The notes: generated from the sequence alone by a model not told the origin. Counted from the first letter of the stretch, positions 36,361-48,472 are shown. The stretch is DNA of 64,000 nt from Welwitschia mirabilis (GCA_051453625.1 JBOZIK010000001.1:214401765-214465764), one strand, 5' to 3'. Numbers and translations are program-made.

Positions 36361-36840
36361 TGTGATGAAAATTTTAGAAAAGAATGCATCTATAACTCCC
36401 ATTTATTAATTGTTATTTTAACGTCCTCATATTAATAGCTATTATGATTGCCTTTCATTAATGGATATTTTAACAATCATGTTTTGTAGACCCTTCTATT
36501 TGTAATAGTCTTTATAGTAGTCATATTAAAATTAATCCTAGGTGGAATGTTCTAGAATTAAACTAGTGCTATATAAAGGGCCTTAGATTCTTAGATAGAG
36601 GGGTTCTTGTTATCCACTCAAGCAATTGTTAAAGGGTATCAAAGAGAATTCTTCTCTTAAAGCATAAATTCCTATTATAACTCTACTATTCTTTTCTAAA
36701 GACTAAGAGGCCGCCTACTTTAAATAAATATTTACTTTTACATCAAATAGTATTATAATGTAAATCCCATAAGTGTTTTTATTTTTTAATTATATTTTAT
36801 TTTATTCATTATTATTATTTTACACTTTTGCATTTGTACA
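36361..36840 (+). repeat. 5' LTR of the copia element
   Basis: It starts TGTGATGAAAATTTTAG and ends TTTGTACA. It is collinear with 40,768-41,246 throughout, for example TTTAATAGCTATT-like, ATTAATGGATATT, GTCATGTTT-like, the TATA box, GGGCCTTAGATT and TTGTTAAAGGGT. The region before the TATA box is U3. Confidence 0.8.
36570..36577 (+). promoter_or_regulatory. TATA box of the copia LTR
   Basis: TATATAAA is followed by GGGCCTTAG. The related LTR at 44,456 keeps TATATAAA at 44,666-44,673, whereas the 3' LTR at 40,768 has decayed to TACATAAA. Confidence 0.6.
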
Positions 36841-36845
36841 AAAAC

Positions 36846-36859
36846 TATTATTAAAGCTC
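36846..36859 (+). promoter_or_regulatory. Primer binding site, tRNA-Met type, decayed
   Basis: TATTATTAAAGCTC lies five bases after the LTR end. It aligns with TGGTATCAGAGCTC with four differences, three of them transitions. Confidence 0.5.
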
Positions 36860-37653
36860 TTGGCTTTTTCTCATCTCTAGACAAGAGGTTCTACTAACTT
36901 CATCTATGCATAATCTCTGTTCTAAGTTCGTGCTTTGGATGAAATAAAGAAATTAGAGATTTAGATATTAACAAGTATGAATTAAAAAGCTTAAAAAATC
37001 TTGATGGTTGACAATTTATAATAGAAGAAATGTGAGGCCCAAGTTATAGAATGATATACCAAATAATCCTTAAGCATGAGTATAGAGGATTGGATCAAGA
37101 TTGATAGGAAGGTATTGTGATGAATCTTAAATCCTATATAAGGAACCCACTAGATAAAATAAAGCCTTCACAATGAAAAATTCTTTTAATTTAAGATAAA
37201 GGAAATTACTTCTCTTACCCAACATCTTTCAGAATTTTATAGTTATTTTTATAAATCATTTAATGTGGCTTGAATGAAGATGTTAAATCACTTATGTTAC
37301 TCTATTCAGTACTTGATATTTGGGAGATATAGCTTCTAGTTACTATCTCAAGAGTAATGCATTAAGTTTTGACTATGTGGTTGCTAGTCTGTTGGATGCT
37401 AAAAAAAAGAAAAGTGTTCATGAAAAACGTTTCTAATAGTGTATAATCCCTAGGTATTAAAATAAGACAAATATCATAGCAAATATATTAAGAGGATAGT
37501 GAATTCAAAGTTAGATCAAGGGAAAATTCCAAAATAAAGATATTTCTTATTGGATATGCAAGAAGAAAGATCACTAAAGAATAAATTATTTTTTTTTGCA
37601 AGACAAACATAAAGGAGGCAAATGGATCTATAGGTAGAAATGATGTAATTCAA
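36860..37653 (+). pseudogene. gag: Degraded gag region of the copia element
   Basis: Its position between PBS and protease makes this gag. Only loose resemblance is visible: a Lys/Glu-rich run near 37,180-37,260, and no intact zinc knuckle that I can place. Stops are frequent in all three plus frames. Assignment rests on position, not on motif. Confidence 0.4.
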
Positions 37654-37910
37654 ATGGATGGAGAAGCTAGAGTGATGATTTTGAAAATTGATAGTATTAT
37701 GCTAGAAAATGAAGACCTTGGCAAATTTGGCATGTGGATCATCAACACTAGTGCTTCATTCCATGTTTGTTCCTATGAGTTTTATTTTTACACCTTGAGT
37801 AGAGGATACAATAAAAATAATAAATTAAGAAATGAAATAACTTATGCAATTCAAGTTATTGGTAATATAATCATTTTGCAATATAATGACCAAAAAATAA
37901 CTTTGTAGGA
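37654..37910 (+). pseudogene. Copia aspartic protease
   Basis: An 84-codon open stretch contains MWIINTSASFHV about a third of the way in. The family signature is W.(I/L)D(T/S)GAS.H(M/V). The catalytic Asp codon (37,744-37,746) is Asn and the Gly is Ser, both single G-to-A changes, so the enzyme would be dead. The following residues (FYTLSRG, ITYAIQVIGNIII) fit the F......G.....G....V.G.G.V. stretch of copia protease. Confidence 0.8.
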
Positions 37911-38049
37911 TATGAGGTTTATTTATGATTTACATAGAAATCTCATATCTATTAAATAAGTGATCTTTGTTGAAGGATATTTATTGAAGGACCTTAGAAG
38001 TTATCAAAGGTATTTTCTTAGTTTTGAAGGGGATGAAAAAAGTTTAACT

Positions 38050-38930
38050 ACATAACATATGTGATATTATTTCTAGAATAAAAGCTAAGGTTGTAATCTA
38101 GCTTTAGGATAAACATCTTGAACATCTAAGCACATTTGACATGAAGGTATCATAAGAAAGTAATCTTTTAAATATTTCATTATAATTTTGTAAGATAATA
38201 AATATGAACAATGTCATGGAGTAAGTTTTAAATGAAATTAACATCATAGGAAAATCTATGTTAGACTAATTATTTATAAATTAATTTCTAGTTCTTTGTA
38301 TTTTGTTACCTTTACTAATCAATTTTCTCATAAAATTTGGTTGTATGAAATAATAGAAAAATGAAAATCCTTATATAAGTTTAAGTCTTTTAGAACTTGA
38401 GTTTAATAAAACTTTGGCAATAATCTTAAGCATTTATTAGTATATAATGAAGGTAAATATTATTCAAAGGAGTTTGACTAATATTGCATTGATTCTAGCA
38501 TAAAGCATAAGAGGATTTTTCCTGATACTCCTAAGTAGAATGGTGTAGTAGAGATATAAAATAAAACTATCTTAGAAGGAGTTCAATGCATGTTAAGAAC
38601 CACTAGTTTATATAAAACCATTTGGGATAAAGCTATCATAGTTGCTATCTACTTTATCAATAGGTTCTATAGAATACCGCTTAATGTAAAAATTCTAGAT
38701 ATTGTTTGAAGTGGAATTAATATCTCTTATGAATATATAAGAACATTTTAATAGGCTACTTGTATTTATTTTCCAAAGATAAAATGAGGAAAATTATATG
38801 ATAGAGCATAACTATGTATGCTTGGTGGTTGTGGTAATGATGAAAAAGGTTATCTCCTATGGGACACTTCTTGTAAGAATGTTTTTAGAATTAGAGATAT
38901 CAAGTTTAGGTAATATGTGATGTACACACA
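38050..38930 (+). pseudogene. Copia integrase
   Basis: Near 38,500-38,680 the frame reads KHKRIFPDTPK-stop-NGVVEI, then ILEGVQCMLRTTSLYKTIWD and AIIVAIYFINRF. This matches TPQQNGVAER.NRTI.E.AR.ML....LPK.FW.EA..TA.YLINR. The Glu of the catalytic triad falls in NGVVE. TAG has replaced the Gln before NGV, the usual CAG-to-TAG change. The zinc-binding end and first Asp were not identified. Confidence 0.75.
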
Positions 38931-39239
38931 TCTAAACATCCATTTTGAATAAATACCACAAAAGAAACATATTTTGCCTATCTCTATTACTGATAAGTAG
39001 CCATCAACATAGTATGATGAGTTCAATGAATATTTGTCTATACTTATTGGTGAACCTAACTAGGATGAAGATGAACAATTATAAGAGGATGATGAAATTA
39101 CACAATAATTTCATATAAGATGTTCTAAAAAAATAAGAATATTATCATCATGATATAATAATTACATCACATGCACAAATGGTGAAGAATCTGAATCTTA
39201 CATAGAACATGTGAATTTTAAAAACTCTAATGAATGAAA

Positions 39240-40110
39240 AACTCTCATAGAGAATGAATTGAAGTTCCTTTATCAAAATCAACCATGAAACTTAGTGTCT
39301 TTGCTAAAAGCTAAGAAACCTTTGAGCTGTAGATGGTTGTATGTGGTAAAGATCAATCTCAATAGCAACAATTGATAATTTAACCAATAGCTAGGTATTA
39401 ATTACACTAAAATATTTTAACCTATTATAAAGCCTACCTTAATTTGTGTCATATTAGCTAGGATAGTTTGTATGAATTTCAAGTTGAAATAGTTGGATAT
39501 AAAACCTACATTTTTACATTGATATTTAGAGAAGGCGATCTACATGTAGGTACCTAAAGGTTTGAATATACAAAAGGATTTTATATGCAAATTAATAAAA
39601 AGTCTCTATGACTTAAAGAAAGCATCTAAATAGTGATGTTAAAAATTTATGATTTAATGATCCTTCAGGGCTACTCTAGATGTACAGTTGATCACTACAT
39701 ATACTTCATAAAATAGATTAAGATAAATCTATAATATTAATGTTATATGTTAATGACAGATTAGTAGTTGGAAATGATTCTACTAAAATAAATAAATTTA
39801 AGTATCATATGTCAAATAAGTTTGCACACACGGATCTTAGAGTTATCAATAAAATATTGAGTATACAGAATCATAGAGATAGAAAAATGATCTATTATGA
39901 TTGTTGCAAGAAAATTATATTAGAAAGCTACTAAAATGTTTTAACATGTTGAAATGTATTTTTGTAAATACTCCATTGGAATCACACTTCGAGTTATCAA
40001 AGAAAGATAGAGAGAAAACTAAAGATAAAGTTCATGTAATGTCATCTATTCACTATACTTATATTGTGGAGAGTCTAATGTATGTAATGTTCTATACTAA
40101 ATGAAACATT
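39240..40110 (+). pseudogene. Copia reverse transcriptase
   Basis: Recognisable parts in order: KAKKPLSCRWLYVVKINLNS (39,305; family ...K.IGCKWVYKVK....G), LGINYTKIF (39,390; GIDYTETF.PV.K), LDIKPTFLH (39,490; LDV..AFL.G). Then an open stretch starts MLYVNDRLVVGNDSTKINKF, in which the active-site YVDD is YVND (39,746-39,757). Last comes YIRKLLKCFNMLKCIFVNTP with the LSKKDRE word (39,905-40,010). The one Asp-to-Asn change would abolish polymerase activity, apart from the stops. Confidence 0.85.
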
Positions 40111-40700
40111 GCCTATGTAGTGGAAGTGATATTATGATTCATGAGCAATCATAGAAGGAGACATTAGGAACTAGTGAAATGAATACCATATACTTGTAAC
40201 ATATAATGTACTATTTCTTATGCTTTGGTGGTTTTCAACTTTGTATTTATAATTATGTTAATGTAAACTATGTTAATTAAAAAAATACACATAAATCTAC
40301 CATAGGTTATGTGTTCACCTTTAGGGAAGGAGTTATAAGATAGATGTTTCATCTTTAATCTCATGTGGCTTTTTCTTTTATGAAGGTAAGTATGTTACTC
40401 TCAATAAAGGGAAAAATGATGTTATGGCTAAAGAACATGACATGTTGCCTTTCACATAGTGATTAAAAATACACATTATACCATGATAGCCAAACTACAT
40501 TGTTTTTATATAGGGATGTGACATACCATACTTAAAGAAAGCATATTAATGTGTAATATCACTTTGTTCTAAAGTTGGTAAAAGTTGTAAAGCTTGATGT
40601 GTCAAAGATATCCACTCAGTTTAATCTTGCAGATTTTCTAATAAATGAAATAGGTAAGTATAAGCATTTATATTACTACAAGGGTAGTAGTATAATTTTT
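40111..40700 (+). pseudogene. Copia RNase H
   Basis: This follows RT directly. Near 40,530-40,645 the plus strand has KAY followed by VKVVKLDVSKISTQFNLADF, matching the RNase H end R.H.IRE.V..G.V.L..V.T..N.AD..TK. GYVFTF-like words lie near 40,305-40,325 (family SGY.F...). The catalytic Asp positions could not be placed. Confidence 0.6.
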
Positions 40701-40748
40701 TTATTAAAACTCACTATTAAAGGCAATGCATGTCTTAAATCACATCAT

Positions 40749-40763
40749 CAAGTGGGAGAACTA
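40749..40763 (+). promoter_or_regulatory. Polypurine tract of the copia element
   Basis: AAGTGGGAGAAC lies a few bases upstream of the 3' LTR start at 40,768. The matching place at 44,438-44,450 reads AAGTCCGTGAAC, which shows that the fragment there keeps part of the internal region. Confidence 0.6.
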
Positions 40764-40767
40764 TTTA

Positions 40768-41246
40768 TGTGATGGAAAATTTACAAATGAATGTGATTGT
40801 AACTTTCATGTATTAATTTCCATTGTAAACTCTTGTTTTAATAGCTATTGTAACTACCTTACATTAATGAATATTGTAATAGTCATGTTTAGTAATTCCA
40901 TTTGGATATATTGTTCTTTACAATAATTATGCTAGAATTAGTCCTAAACGAATATTATATAATTAGGGCTAATGCTACATAAAGGGCCTTGGATCTTGTA
41001 GTGGGGGGTGTGTGTTATCTACTTAAGAAATTGTTAAAGGGTGTTGAAGATAATCTATTTGTTGAAGGCTGAGGCCTTGTTATAACTCTATTATACTTTG
41101 CTAAAAACTAATAGACTACCTACTTTGCCATGGATGTTTTTCTTTACATCTAACGATTTTACCACACAAATCCTATGAGTGGTTTTCTTTTCAAGTTAGT
41201 TTATATTTTCTTCATTCTTATTCTATTTTTAACTTCCACATTTGCA
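40768..41246 (+). repeat. 3' LTR of the copia element
   Basis: It starts TGTGATGGAAAATTTAC and ends CACATTTGCA. Its length (about 479 bp) agrees with the 5' LTR (480 bp). GGTGTGTGTTATC near 41,006 is the word into which the minus-strand copia inserted in the sister LTR. Confidence 0.8.
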
Positions 41247-41251
41247 TAATA

Positions 41252-44200
41252 GTTGAGGTATTATACTATCCCATTCATTTTTAAATAAATAAATATTAAT
41301 AAAAATCATTCTTTTCTTAATCAAATATTTTTTAGTTTATTAAGACCAAGCCATGAACATTTATGAATAATGTTCATTTCAGAATTCATAGCTCTACCTA
41401 TCATTTTTACTAAACATATTAGTATATTAGTAAAATGTATTACACATAGACAAGAAAATAAAAATAAATAAAATATAAATTTAGCTAGGAAAACCTAAGA
41501 TTTTATGATGAATTATAAGTACAACAAGATGTTCTCTTATGTAGAATTTCATGAAGGATTATTATTTTATTCCCAAGCCTTTATAGAATTTATCTTTTAT
41601 CATAATTCTATCTTGTTTATTTTATAATGTCAATAAGTTAGTTTCTATTTAAATTAGATAATTTTCTATATAAATTACACCATTCACCAAAACATAGGAC
41701 CACTACTAAGTATATCAGATATCTCAAGGTAAATTGTATTTTTCAAAAATCTTATTATTATTATCATTATTATTATCACTATAATCATCATCAACATCAT
41801 TATTATTATTATATGTAAACTGGGTAATTAGGATAAAATAATACATATTTTTACATATGTATCTATCTTAGGTAAATATATTAATATGGAATATGGTCAA
41901 ATAACTCATGAGGATAAGACATTTTTCTAAATATGTATTAGGTTATAAGGATAAAAGATATCTTGATAATGTTAACTAACAATACAATCCTATTTGAAAA
42001 CATTATATATTATAGTAGTATAGACAATATTTATTCCCATAATATACTTGTTTATGTTTAAGGTGCATTACCTAAATGGGAATTTTTGAAATTCTAGTGA
42101 TATTATTCTTTATGTATGACTTATAGAATGGTTGATTGTATTATTAATATTAACTATAATGTTCATAAGTTAGTGGCTAATAAATCTTATTTGTAGTAGT
42201 AAACATTCCCAAAATTCTATGTAAAAGGAATCATATGCCTAGGTAAAAACAGTTGTGTGTCCATCATTCTATTATTTGACTTTTTATATCCCTGATTTTC
42301 ATGTATTAGGCATGGGTATATGTGTAGGTCTTCTTTGACTTAAATATATTATCCTATTCTAAAAGCACTTAATATGCAAATAAATTGACATGACAATGCA
42401 TGTAGTTATAATGATATTCTTATTTTTCATTTATTTACACTTTTCTTTTATTATTATTTCTTTGAATGGAAACATGATATTTAGTTATATAGAATATTGT
42501 TAAGTTTTTTATTGAGTAAAAGTAACTAGAATTTAATATATACCTTGCATGTCAAGTTAAATTCTACTTCCTATTTGATTATATAGCTTTCTGTGATAAG
42601 CATAACAAGTTGTATTTCTTAATGCATAAGTAATAACATATTAATTTATAAAAAATATTTGATAACATGATGCTTAAACTAAATTTTATTAATCATGTCA
42701 TGCTTGCCACTAAAATATCTATTTGGAATTTGCTTCACATTATTGATTCAATTATATGTATTTGCATTCTTCCTTATAATCTATTTTCTTAACTAATCCA
42801 TACTATGAATGATTATGTCTTCTATATAGTGCGTTTAACTCCTTTATTTATTATTTATCTTAATTTTTCCATGATGAATAACTATGTCTTTTATGAATGG
42901 TATTGTATTATTTATGTTTAATAGCTATTCTTCACCTACACCATTGATGAGTATGTCTCCTAGAAGTGTGTTGTGTTTCTTATTTTATAATCACTTTACA
43001 TGCTTATGCTATATCATAGCTAAATATTCTAACTTTTAAGTTTTAATTTCACACACCATAATATGTTTTACCATTTTTATGTCCTTAGAATTATCTTTAA
43101 TGACCTATGTACTCTGTTTTGTGCTTATTTCTAATGGCACTTTTGTAACATTGAATGTTTTATGCTTATTTGATTATTAAATAATATGTATTTTTCATAT
43201 ATGAGTTATTTGATTTAAAAAGATTCTTTACTAAAAATGACCTCATTCATTATTCTTTTAACTTACCATGTAAATGTGTTGAAGATGTCCATTTCTTTAC
43301 ATTATGTATATAACACTTTTGGTTTAATATGAATTAGGAGATTGAAAGATTCATGTTCATATCCTTTTAAAAGATGTTAATCAAGCTTAGAATTTATGGA
43401 GAATATCTATATCAATCATAGTTAATATGGATTATTATGAAAGCTAATGATATGTAATATAAATATATTATTATTATGATTATAATAAGAGGTAAGGTAT
43501 CATTAGAGTACATATATATATAAAGGAGTGAGCAATGTGAAATCCACTTTAACTACTATCACACTTCTCCTTTATCCCTCATTATCAGTGTCAACGCCTC
43601 TTTTTCCACTCACCGTCATCCTTGACATCCTTCATCATTAAGTTAAATCAACTTTTAATTGAATAGTAGAGTTCTAGCTAAGATAATTTTGGATTTATTT
43701 GTAAGACAATTAAGATAAAGAATGAAAAAAAAAAGAGGTGGATAGAGGTAAAGAGTGGAAGCATTAAATTTTCTTAGGGTGAAGACACTATATAAAAAGT
43801 AGTAAGTGCAACCATTAGGAGAATGGATTCCATTTTCATATGGATTTTATCTTGGCGGCATTAAAAGCATGATTTTTTAGTTAATTGATTCTCAAGGTGT
43901 AACACTCTAGTTGCAAGATTACTAAGGTATTTTACACAGTATAATTTAAGCAAAAAACAATAGAGTTTAGATGTTGTAGATCTACTCTCTACATTCATTA
44001 GATTTATGGAAATTTTGCAAATATATGAAAGCAATAAATTATTAGAAAAGGATTAATGAATATGACATGTTTTCATACTATTTATGATTCTACATATTGT
44101 TTCTATGGTATGTAAGGGAGTGGTTTTATCTAAGAATCCATTAACGTGATTCATAAAAATCCATGCAAGTTGTCTAAATACTTATGTTTTTGTTTGTCAT

Positions 44201-44415
44201 ATTAGAGCCATTTTTTCTTATAATTTTATTATGTTTATAAGTTCTACTATTTTATCATCCTTTAAATTATTTAAATATTATTATGTTAAATATGACATGA
44301 ATCTTCATAGCACATTTAATGGAGATTAGGTAGATATTAATTAGTGATATTTGTTAAGATTTACATGAATAGTGACTAAAACAAACCTTCTTTTTTAATA
44401 CTTATTTATTCACCT
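41252..44415 (+). repeat. 3.3-kb unit, copy 1
   Basis: It runs from GTTGAGGTATTATAC to CACCTACATG. It is collinear with copy 2 (49,226-52,583) over almost its whole length, including a TTA/ATC triplet run (41,755-41,815), CATGGGTATATGTGTAGGTC (42,312), GAATGATTATGTCTTC (42,807), the A/B junction near 43,480, and the CACTTTAAC..CTTCTCCTTT..TATCAGTGTCA block at 43,540-43,600. No gene or domain was recognised. Open frames here are not conserved in copy 2. The unit may be part of a long LTR or a large satellite. Its right end is cut where the copia 3' fragment begins. Confidence 0.8.
41755..41815 (+). repeat. TTA/ATC triplet microsatellite within the 3.3-kb unit
   Basis: The triplet run has matching runs at 49,820-49,880 and 53,195-53,245, at the same place in the three copies, so the tract predates the duplication of the unit. 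Composition has drifted between copies. Confidence 0.8.
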
Positions 44416-44691
44416 ACATGTCTTGAAGCATATCATCAAGTCCGTGAACTATTGATGTGATGGAAAATTTAGAAAAGAATGTTATTGTAACTTTCGTGTA
44501 TTAATTTCCATTGTAATACCATTATTTTAATAGCTATTATAACTACCTTGCATTAATGGATATTATAATGGTCATGTTCTATAACCTCATTTGGTTATAT
44601 TGGTCTTTACAATAGTTATGCTGGAATTAGCTCTAGGTGATTTTATTTAGAATTATAACTAATTCTATATAAAGTACCTTAGATCACTAGG
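44416..44691 (+). mobile_element. Copia 3' fragment, left half (split by a nested element)
   Basis: About 40 bp of internal sequence (CATGTCTTGAAGCATATCAT and AAGTCCGTGAAC) precede an LTR that starts TGTGATGGAAAATTTAG at 44,456. The same words precede the 3' LTR of the complete copia (40,726-40,768). So this is a 5'-truncated element end, not a solo LTR. The LTR is interrupted at 44,692, about 20 bp after its TATA box, and resumes at 48,983. Confidence 0.75.
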
Positions 44692-44914
44692 TGTGATACA
44701 CTATAAAAACCTAAGATAAGAGGATGAACTTTATTTATAATAGAAAATGCCTTTAAATAGGCATTATAGTAATAAAATAAAGTAAAAAATCTACCACTGA
44801 CATAACATGTAAAACTAACTCCTAAAGACCAGTTAACAAATCTAACTATTAACTAAACTCCTAAAGACTAGGATAATTCCTATAGAATAGGACACACTTT
44901 ATGAATTTTATTAA
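44692..44914 (-). repeat. 3' LTR of the nested copia
   Basis: The plus strand starts TGTGATACACTATAAAAACC and ends GAATTTTATTAA. It is collinear with 48,748-48,977, with shared words CCTTTAAATAG.CATTATAG, AACATGTAAAACT.ACTCC and CTAAAGACTAG. The minus-strand TATTTAAAGG at about 44,752 is a TATA-like candidate kept in both LTRs. Confidence 0.8.
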
Positions 44915-44936
44915 ATAATCCCTTCATTTAACTAAT
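44915..44936 (-). promoter_or_regulatory. Polypurine tract of the nested copia
   Basis: The minus strand reads AAATGAAGGGATTAT directly before the LTR start. It is shorter and more mixed than the other PPTs here, so the assignment rests largely on position. Confidence 0.5.
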
Positions 44937-45164
44937 GTAGATAACATTAGTTTAAATAAATTTTTTTTAGAAAAAAGCACCTTAAACTAAAATCTTCATT
45001 ATAAAAAGTATTAACAATATCCTAAGGCTTTTGAATAATTCCACTTTTAAATATTTTATAAATATATTAGCACCTAATTCTTTTCCACTTTTAAATCTTT
45101 TATAAATATATTAGCACTTAATTCTTACTTTTGTAGTAGAAGAAATAAATAGTTTCTAATCCTA

Positions 45165-45620
45165 TAATATCCCTCAAGAAATAGAATTTGATGTTAATGT
45201 GTTTGCTTCTCTCATGAAGAATAGAATTATTAGATAACTTTATGGTTGAACTATTATCACAGTAAATAAGAGTATCTCCATCCTATTCAAAATGAACAAA
45301 CTCAACAAGCCTTCACAACCTAATTGCTTAACATGTGCATATTGTTGCTACCATAAATTTATCTTTTTTGGTGGACAAAGTTTTAATGGATTACTTCTTT
45401 GATGATCATGAAATTGTACATGATCCTAAGATAAAGACATAACAATATGTTCTTTTTATATCATTTGAATTCTTAGCATAATCACTATCTATAAAACTAA
45501 TCAAATCTAATTTGTACCCCTCCTATAAACTAGTGCATAATTAGCTGTACCTTATAAGTATCCGAGAATACATTTTACAGCTAAGAAATGCATTTTCTTT
45601 GGATACTTCATTTATCTCTT
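45165..45620 (-). pseudogene. RNase H of the nested copia
   Basis: The minus strand at 45,178-45,285 reads GDTLIYCDNSSTIKLSNN, then SILHERSKHINIKFYFL, without a stop. This is the copia RNase H end (IYCDN.SAI.L..NP..H.RSKHI...YHF.R), including the catalytic Asp of YCDN. The upstream half (45,290-45,620) has stops but keeps SNPLKLCPPKKINLW for the WSSKKQ....SS.EAEY segment. Confidence 0.8.
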
Positions 45621-46760
45621 AATAAGACTAACATCATGCATTATATTAGGTCTTGCTATAGTTAAGTACATCAACCTTTCCAAAATCTACTTATAAAGAG
45701 TGTTGTCAATTTTCTTTCCTTTATGACCTTTACCAACCTTTAAACCATAGTTAGCTGAAGAGTCTATAAGATTGTATTTCTTCATTTAAAACCTATCTAT
45801 AACTTCTTGAACATATTTCTTTTGAGAAATAAAAATTCTAGCATCTAATTACTTCACTTCAATACTCAAAAAATAGTACATCATTCCAAGATCAGACATA
45901 TTAAATTCAACCATCATAGACTTATTAAATGTTTTAAACATGATACTATCATTATTGGTAAAAGTTAAATCATTAATGTATAATCATACAATGATCCTTC
46001 TTCCTCCAAGACCAATTTTAATAAAAAGTGTGTGTTCATAAGGGCATTTTTTTAAATTTGTCCTTAGAAAAATAAGCATCTAGATAACTATATCAGGCTC
46101 TTGGATCTTGTTTCAGTTCATATAGTGCTTTTTTTAATTTATACATATTATGCTCATCTTCAATCTTAATATACCCAAGAGGTTAATCTATAAATACTTA
46201 TTCTTTCAAGTCGCCATGGAGGAAAGCCGATTTCATATACAGCTAAAAAATAGGCCATGAATTTTGAGAAACTAATGCAACCATTAATCTAATTATATCA
46301 AGTCATGCAACAAGAATAAAAACTTCCTTATAGTCCATACCAAACTCTTACTTATAGCCTTTAGCTACTAAGCATTTCTTATATTTTCTAAATTCACCAT
46401 TCTCCTTTAATTTTATCTTGTACATCCACTTGACACCAATTGTCTCATGCCCTTTTAGAATTTTAGTTAGCTTTAATGTATTATTCCTTTTAATTGTTGC
46501 ACCATTTTAATTCTTTAACAACCTTATCAAAAATAGTAGAATCATAATCTAAAAATATAAAAAATTGTATTAGAGAGTCCTTAGATTAGTCAACTCTAGG
46601 AACCTCATAACCACCCATCTATGTAGGTCTTTGTTCAAAACAGTATGGCCTTTCTACTTCTCTTGATGTAAGTGGACTTTGAGAAACTACTAGAGTATTT
46701 GGAGTAGCTTCTAATTCTTTCTCATTTAAAATAGGATGTTGCTTATCTTATCAAAATCCA
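45620..46760 (-). pseudogene. Reverse transcriptase of the nested copia
   Basis: Minus-strand words in order: GYIKIEDEHNMYKLKKALYE then LKQDPRA (46,085-46,175; family ....VCKLKKALYGLKQ.PRAWY), LYINDLTFTNND (about 45,945-45,985; active-site YVDD read as YIND), SMMVEFNMSDLGMMYYFLSI (45,850-45,920; ..M...F.M.DLG...YFLG.E), IFISQKKYVQEV (45,800-45,840), and YLTIARPNIMHDVSLI (45,615-45,680; YL...RPDI...VS...). One catalytic Asp is Asn and there are a few stops. Confidence 0.85.
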
Positions 46761-46889
46761 CTAGAATATGTTGTTAAACTCCATTTCCATTTCATGACAA
46801 GTTGCTTACTCATCAAAAAATGCATCTTGGCTAATGAGAATTTTCTTGGTGTTAGGATTGTAGAGCTTATAAGATTTTTATTAGTCACT

Positions 46890-47640
46890 AATACTAAGAA
46901 AAAATATTTTTCTTGTTTCTCATATAGCTTTATCCTCTTCTCATATGGGACATGAACATATGCAATACATCCAAATATTCTGAAATGGTCTACAACTAGC
47001 TTCTATTCACTTCATTCTTCTGTTAGAGTCATATTTGAATAGTGAATCTATAAATTCTATTTAACATATGAATGATCTAATTGAAAGCTTTAGGTTAAAA
47101 ACTTTTTGAAACTCCACTCCTTACCAAAATGCTTTACACCATGTTTATAATTGTCTAATTATTCTACTCACCAACATCATTTTGCTGAGGTGTAGACTTT
47201 GCTATAAGTTATCTCTTGATTCCATTGTTCTCACAAAAGATTGTAAATTCTTATGAGTTATACTCTCCACCATGATCAGTGTGAAGAACTTTTATTGAAC
47301 TACCAATTTCTTTTGAAATAAGTACTTTAAAACTTTTAAAGGCTACAAATGCTTTAATGTTTTCCTATAATAAATAGACCCATGTTTTTTTACTAAAATC
47401 ATCAATGAATGTGATGAAATATTTTTTACCTCCATTATAGCTTGGTTTAATTGATTCACAAAGGTTAGAATGAATCAATTCTAGCATCTTCTTTGCTCTT
47501 TGGGATTTGTCTTATGGAAATGAACTATGATGTTGTTTTCTAATAACACAAGTATCATAAATTTCAGATAGTGTAGAAATTTGAGGAATATCCATCACCA
47601 TGTTCTTTTGTTATAGCATTCTTAATCCACTAAAGTTTAA
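46890..47640 (-). pseudogene. Integrase of the nested copia
   Basis: The minus strand reads VLHTDHGGEYNS-stop-EFTIFCENNGIKR (47,220-47,295), then LIAKSTPQQNDVGE (47,170-47,214). These match K.LR(T/S)D.GGE....F..FC...GI.(R/H)......TPQQNGVAER. The second catalytic Asp (TDHGGE) and the Glu (VGE) are kept. Upstream, a plus-strand block at 47,390-47,430 reads on the minus strand as KYFITFIDDFSKK, the YF.TFIDD.SR motif with the first catalytic Asp. It is among the best-preserved domains in the window. Confidence 0.8.
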
Positions 47641-47894
47641 ATTTCTAAATAAAAAATTCCATAACCATATCACATCCTTTAATTTTACTAAAAAAAATGT
47701 TGTAAAGATAGTAAGGGAACATTGTATTTGTAGTCATCTTAACTTGAGCAATTAAGCCTAATTTGGAAACTTGGATTCTGCAAACTCCCTTTTTTATAGA
47801 CATATTTCTTGCACCTAACCAATGATTAGAAGATTGGTCTTCAAATTTGAAAACAAAATAACATTAGAAATTATGTGAATATCATTTCCATTAG

Positions 47895-48045
47895 TTTGAA
47901 TGATTACCTATCCTTTTCCCATGAATAAAATTGTAGAGTTATTTTTGAACTTCATATAATATCTAAAAGTTTGACCAAAAGTGGAGAAAACTAAATTATC
48001 TCTACTCATATGATTACTTAACTAGTGCCTAAATGCCACAAGTTC
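47895..48045 (-). pseudogene. Protease of the nested copia
   Basis: The minus strand reads NHMSRDNLVFSTFGQTFRYY, then MKFKNNSTILFMGKG and a stop before VIIQT. This matches the copia protease stretch DTGCSNHM.G....F......V.FGN.S...V.GKG.V.I. The DTGCS active site just upstream is broken by a frame change next to HLGTS. Confidence 0.75.
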
Positions 48046-48149
48046 TTGTTAGTTTTCTTCTTCACATGGCTAATCATCAATAAAGATATCTTATCTACTT
48101 TTTCTTAACCTTTAAGGATATCTCAGCTACTTGTTCTTCCTTTTAGATT

Positions 48150-48440
48150 CCTCTTCATCACTTCACACATATTTTTTTAGCATTTTAATGAATAATGAAC
48201 ATACTTGTGATATCGATGACATTCAACATTGGACTTGTCTTTTAACTTTAAGTGGTAGCTCGCTCGTCCCTTCCCTCTTCCTTGAAACTGATTTTCTTGG
48301 TGTTGATTTTGTTGTTGATTTCCACCATTATTATTTTCTTGGCTTTACCCTCTGACTTTGCTGCTACTTTAACCATTGTCTTTACCATTATCATGTCCTC
48401 TATCAGCTCTACTTAAAGTGGAACAATTTTCTAATAAGAA
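48150..48440 (-). pseudogene. gag: gag C-terminus with zinc knuckle of the nested copia
   Basis: The minus strand reads NNNGGNQQQNQHQENQ, then FQGRGKGRASYHLKLKDKSN, then VECHRYHKYVHYSLKC. The last is the gag zinc knuckle C-x2-C-x4-H-x4-C with the second Cys changed to Tyr, preceded by the usual Gln/Asn- and Arg-Gly-rich linker. Most of gag is missing between here and the PBS. The plus-strand frame at 48,131-48,355 is the antisense shadow of this region. Confidence 0.75.
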
Positions 48441-48472
48441 CTTTAATGCTAGCTACTCCTTGTTTTCTTGAT

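Larger units (their letters stand above)
36361..41251 (+). mobile_element. Ty1/copia element, complete in layout, non-functional
   Basis: Two LTRs of about 480 bp (36,361-36,840 and 40,768-41,246) enclose, in copia order, a PBS, a degraded gag, protease, integrase, RT, RNase H and PPT. Integrase precedes RT, which separates Ty1/copia from Ty3/gypsy. Flanking GTTGA words at 36,356-36,360 and 41,252-41,256 are a likely 5-bp target-site duplication, allowing a few bases of drift at the right end. The RT active site is altered and all domains carry stops. Confidence 0.85.

Noticed and set aside
48131-48355. Plus-strand 74-codon frame
   Set aside because: It is antisense to the gag zinc-knuckle region of the nested copia.
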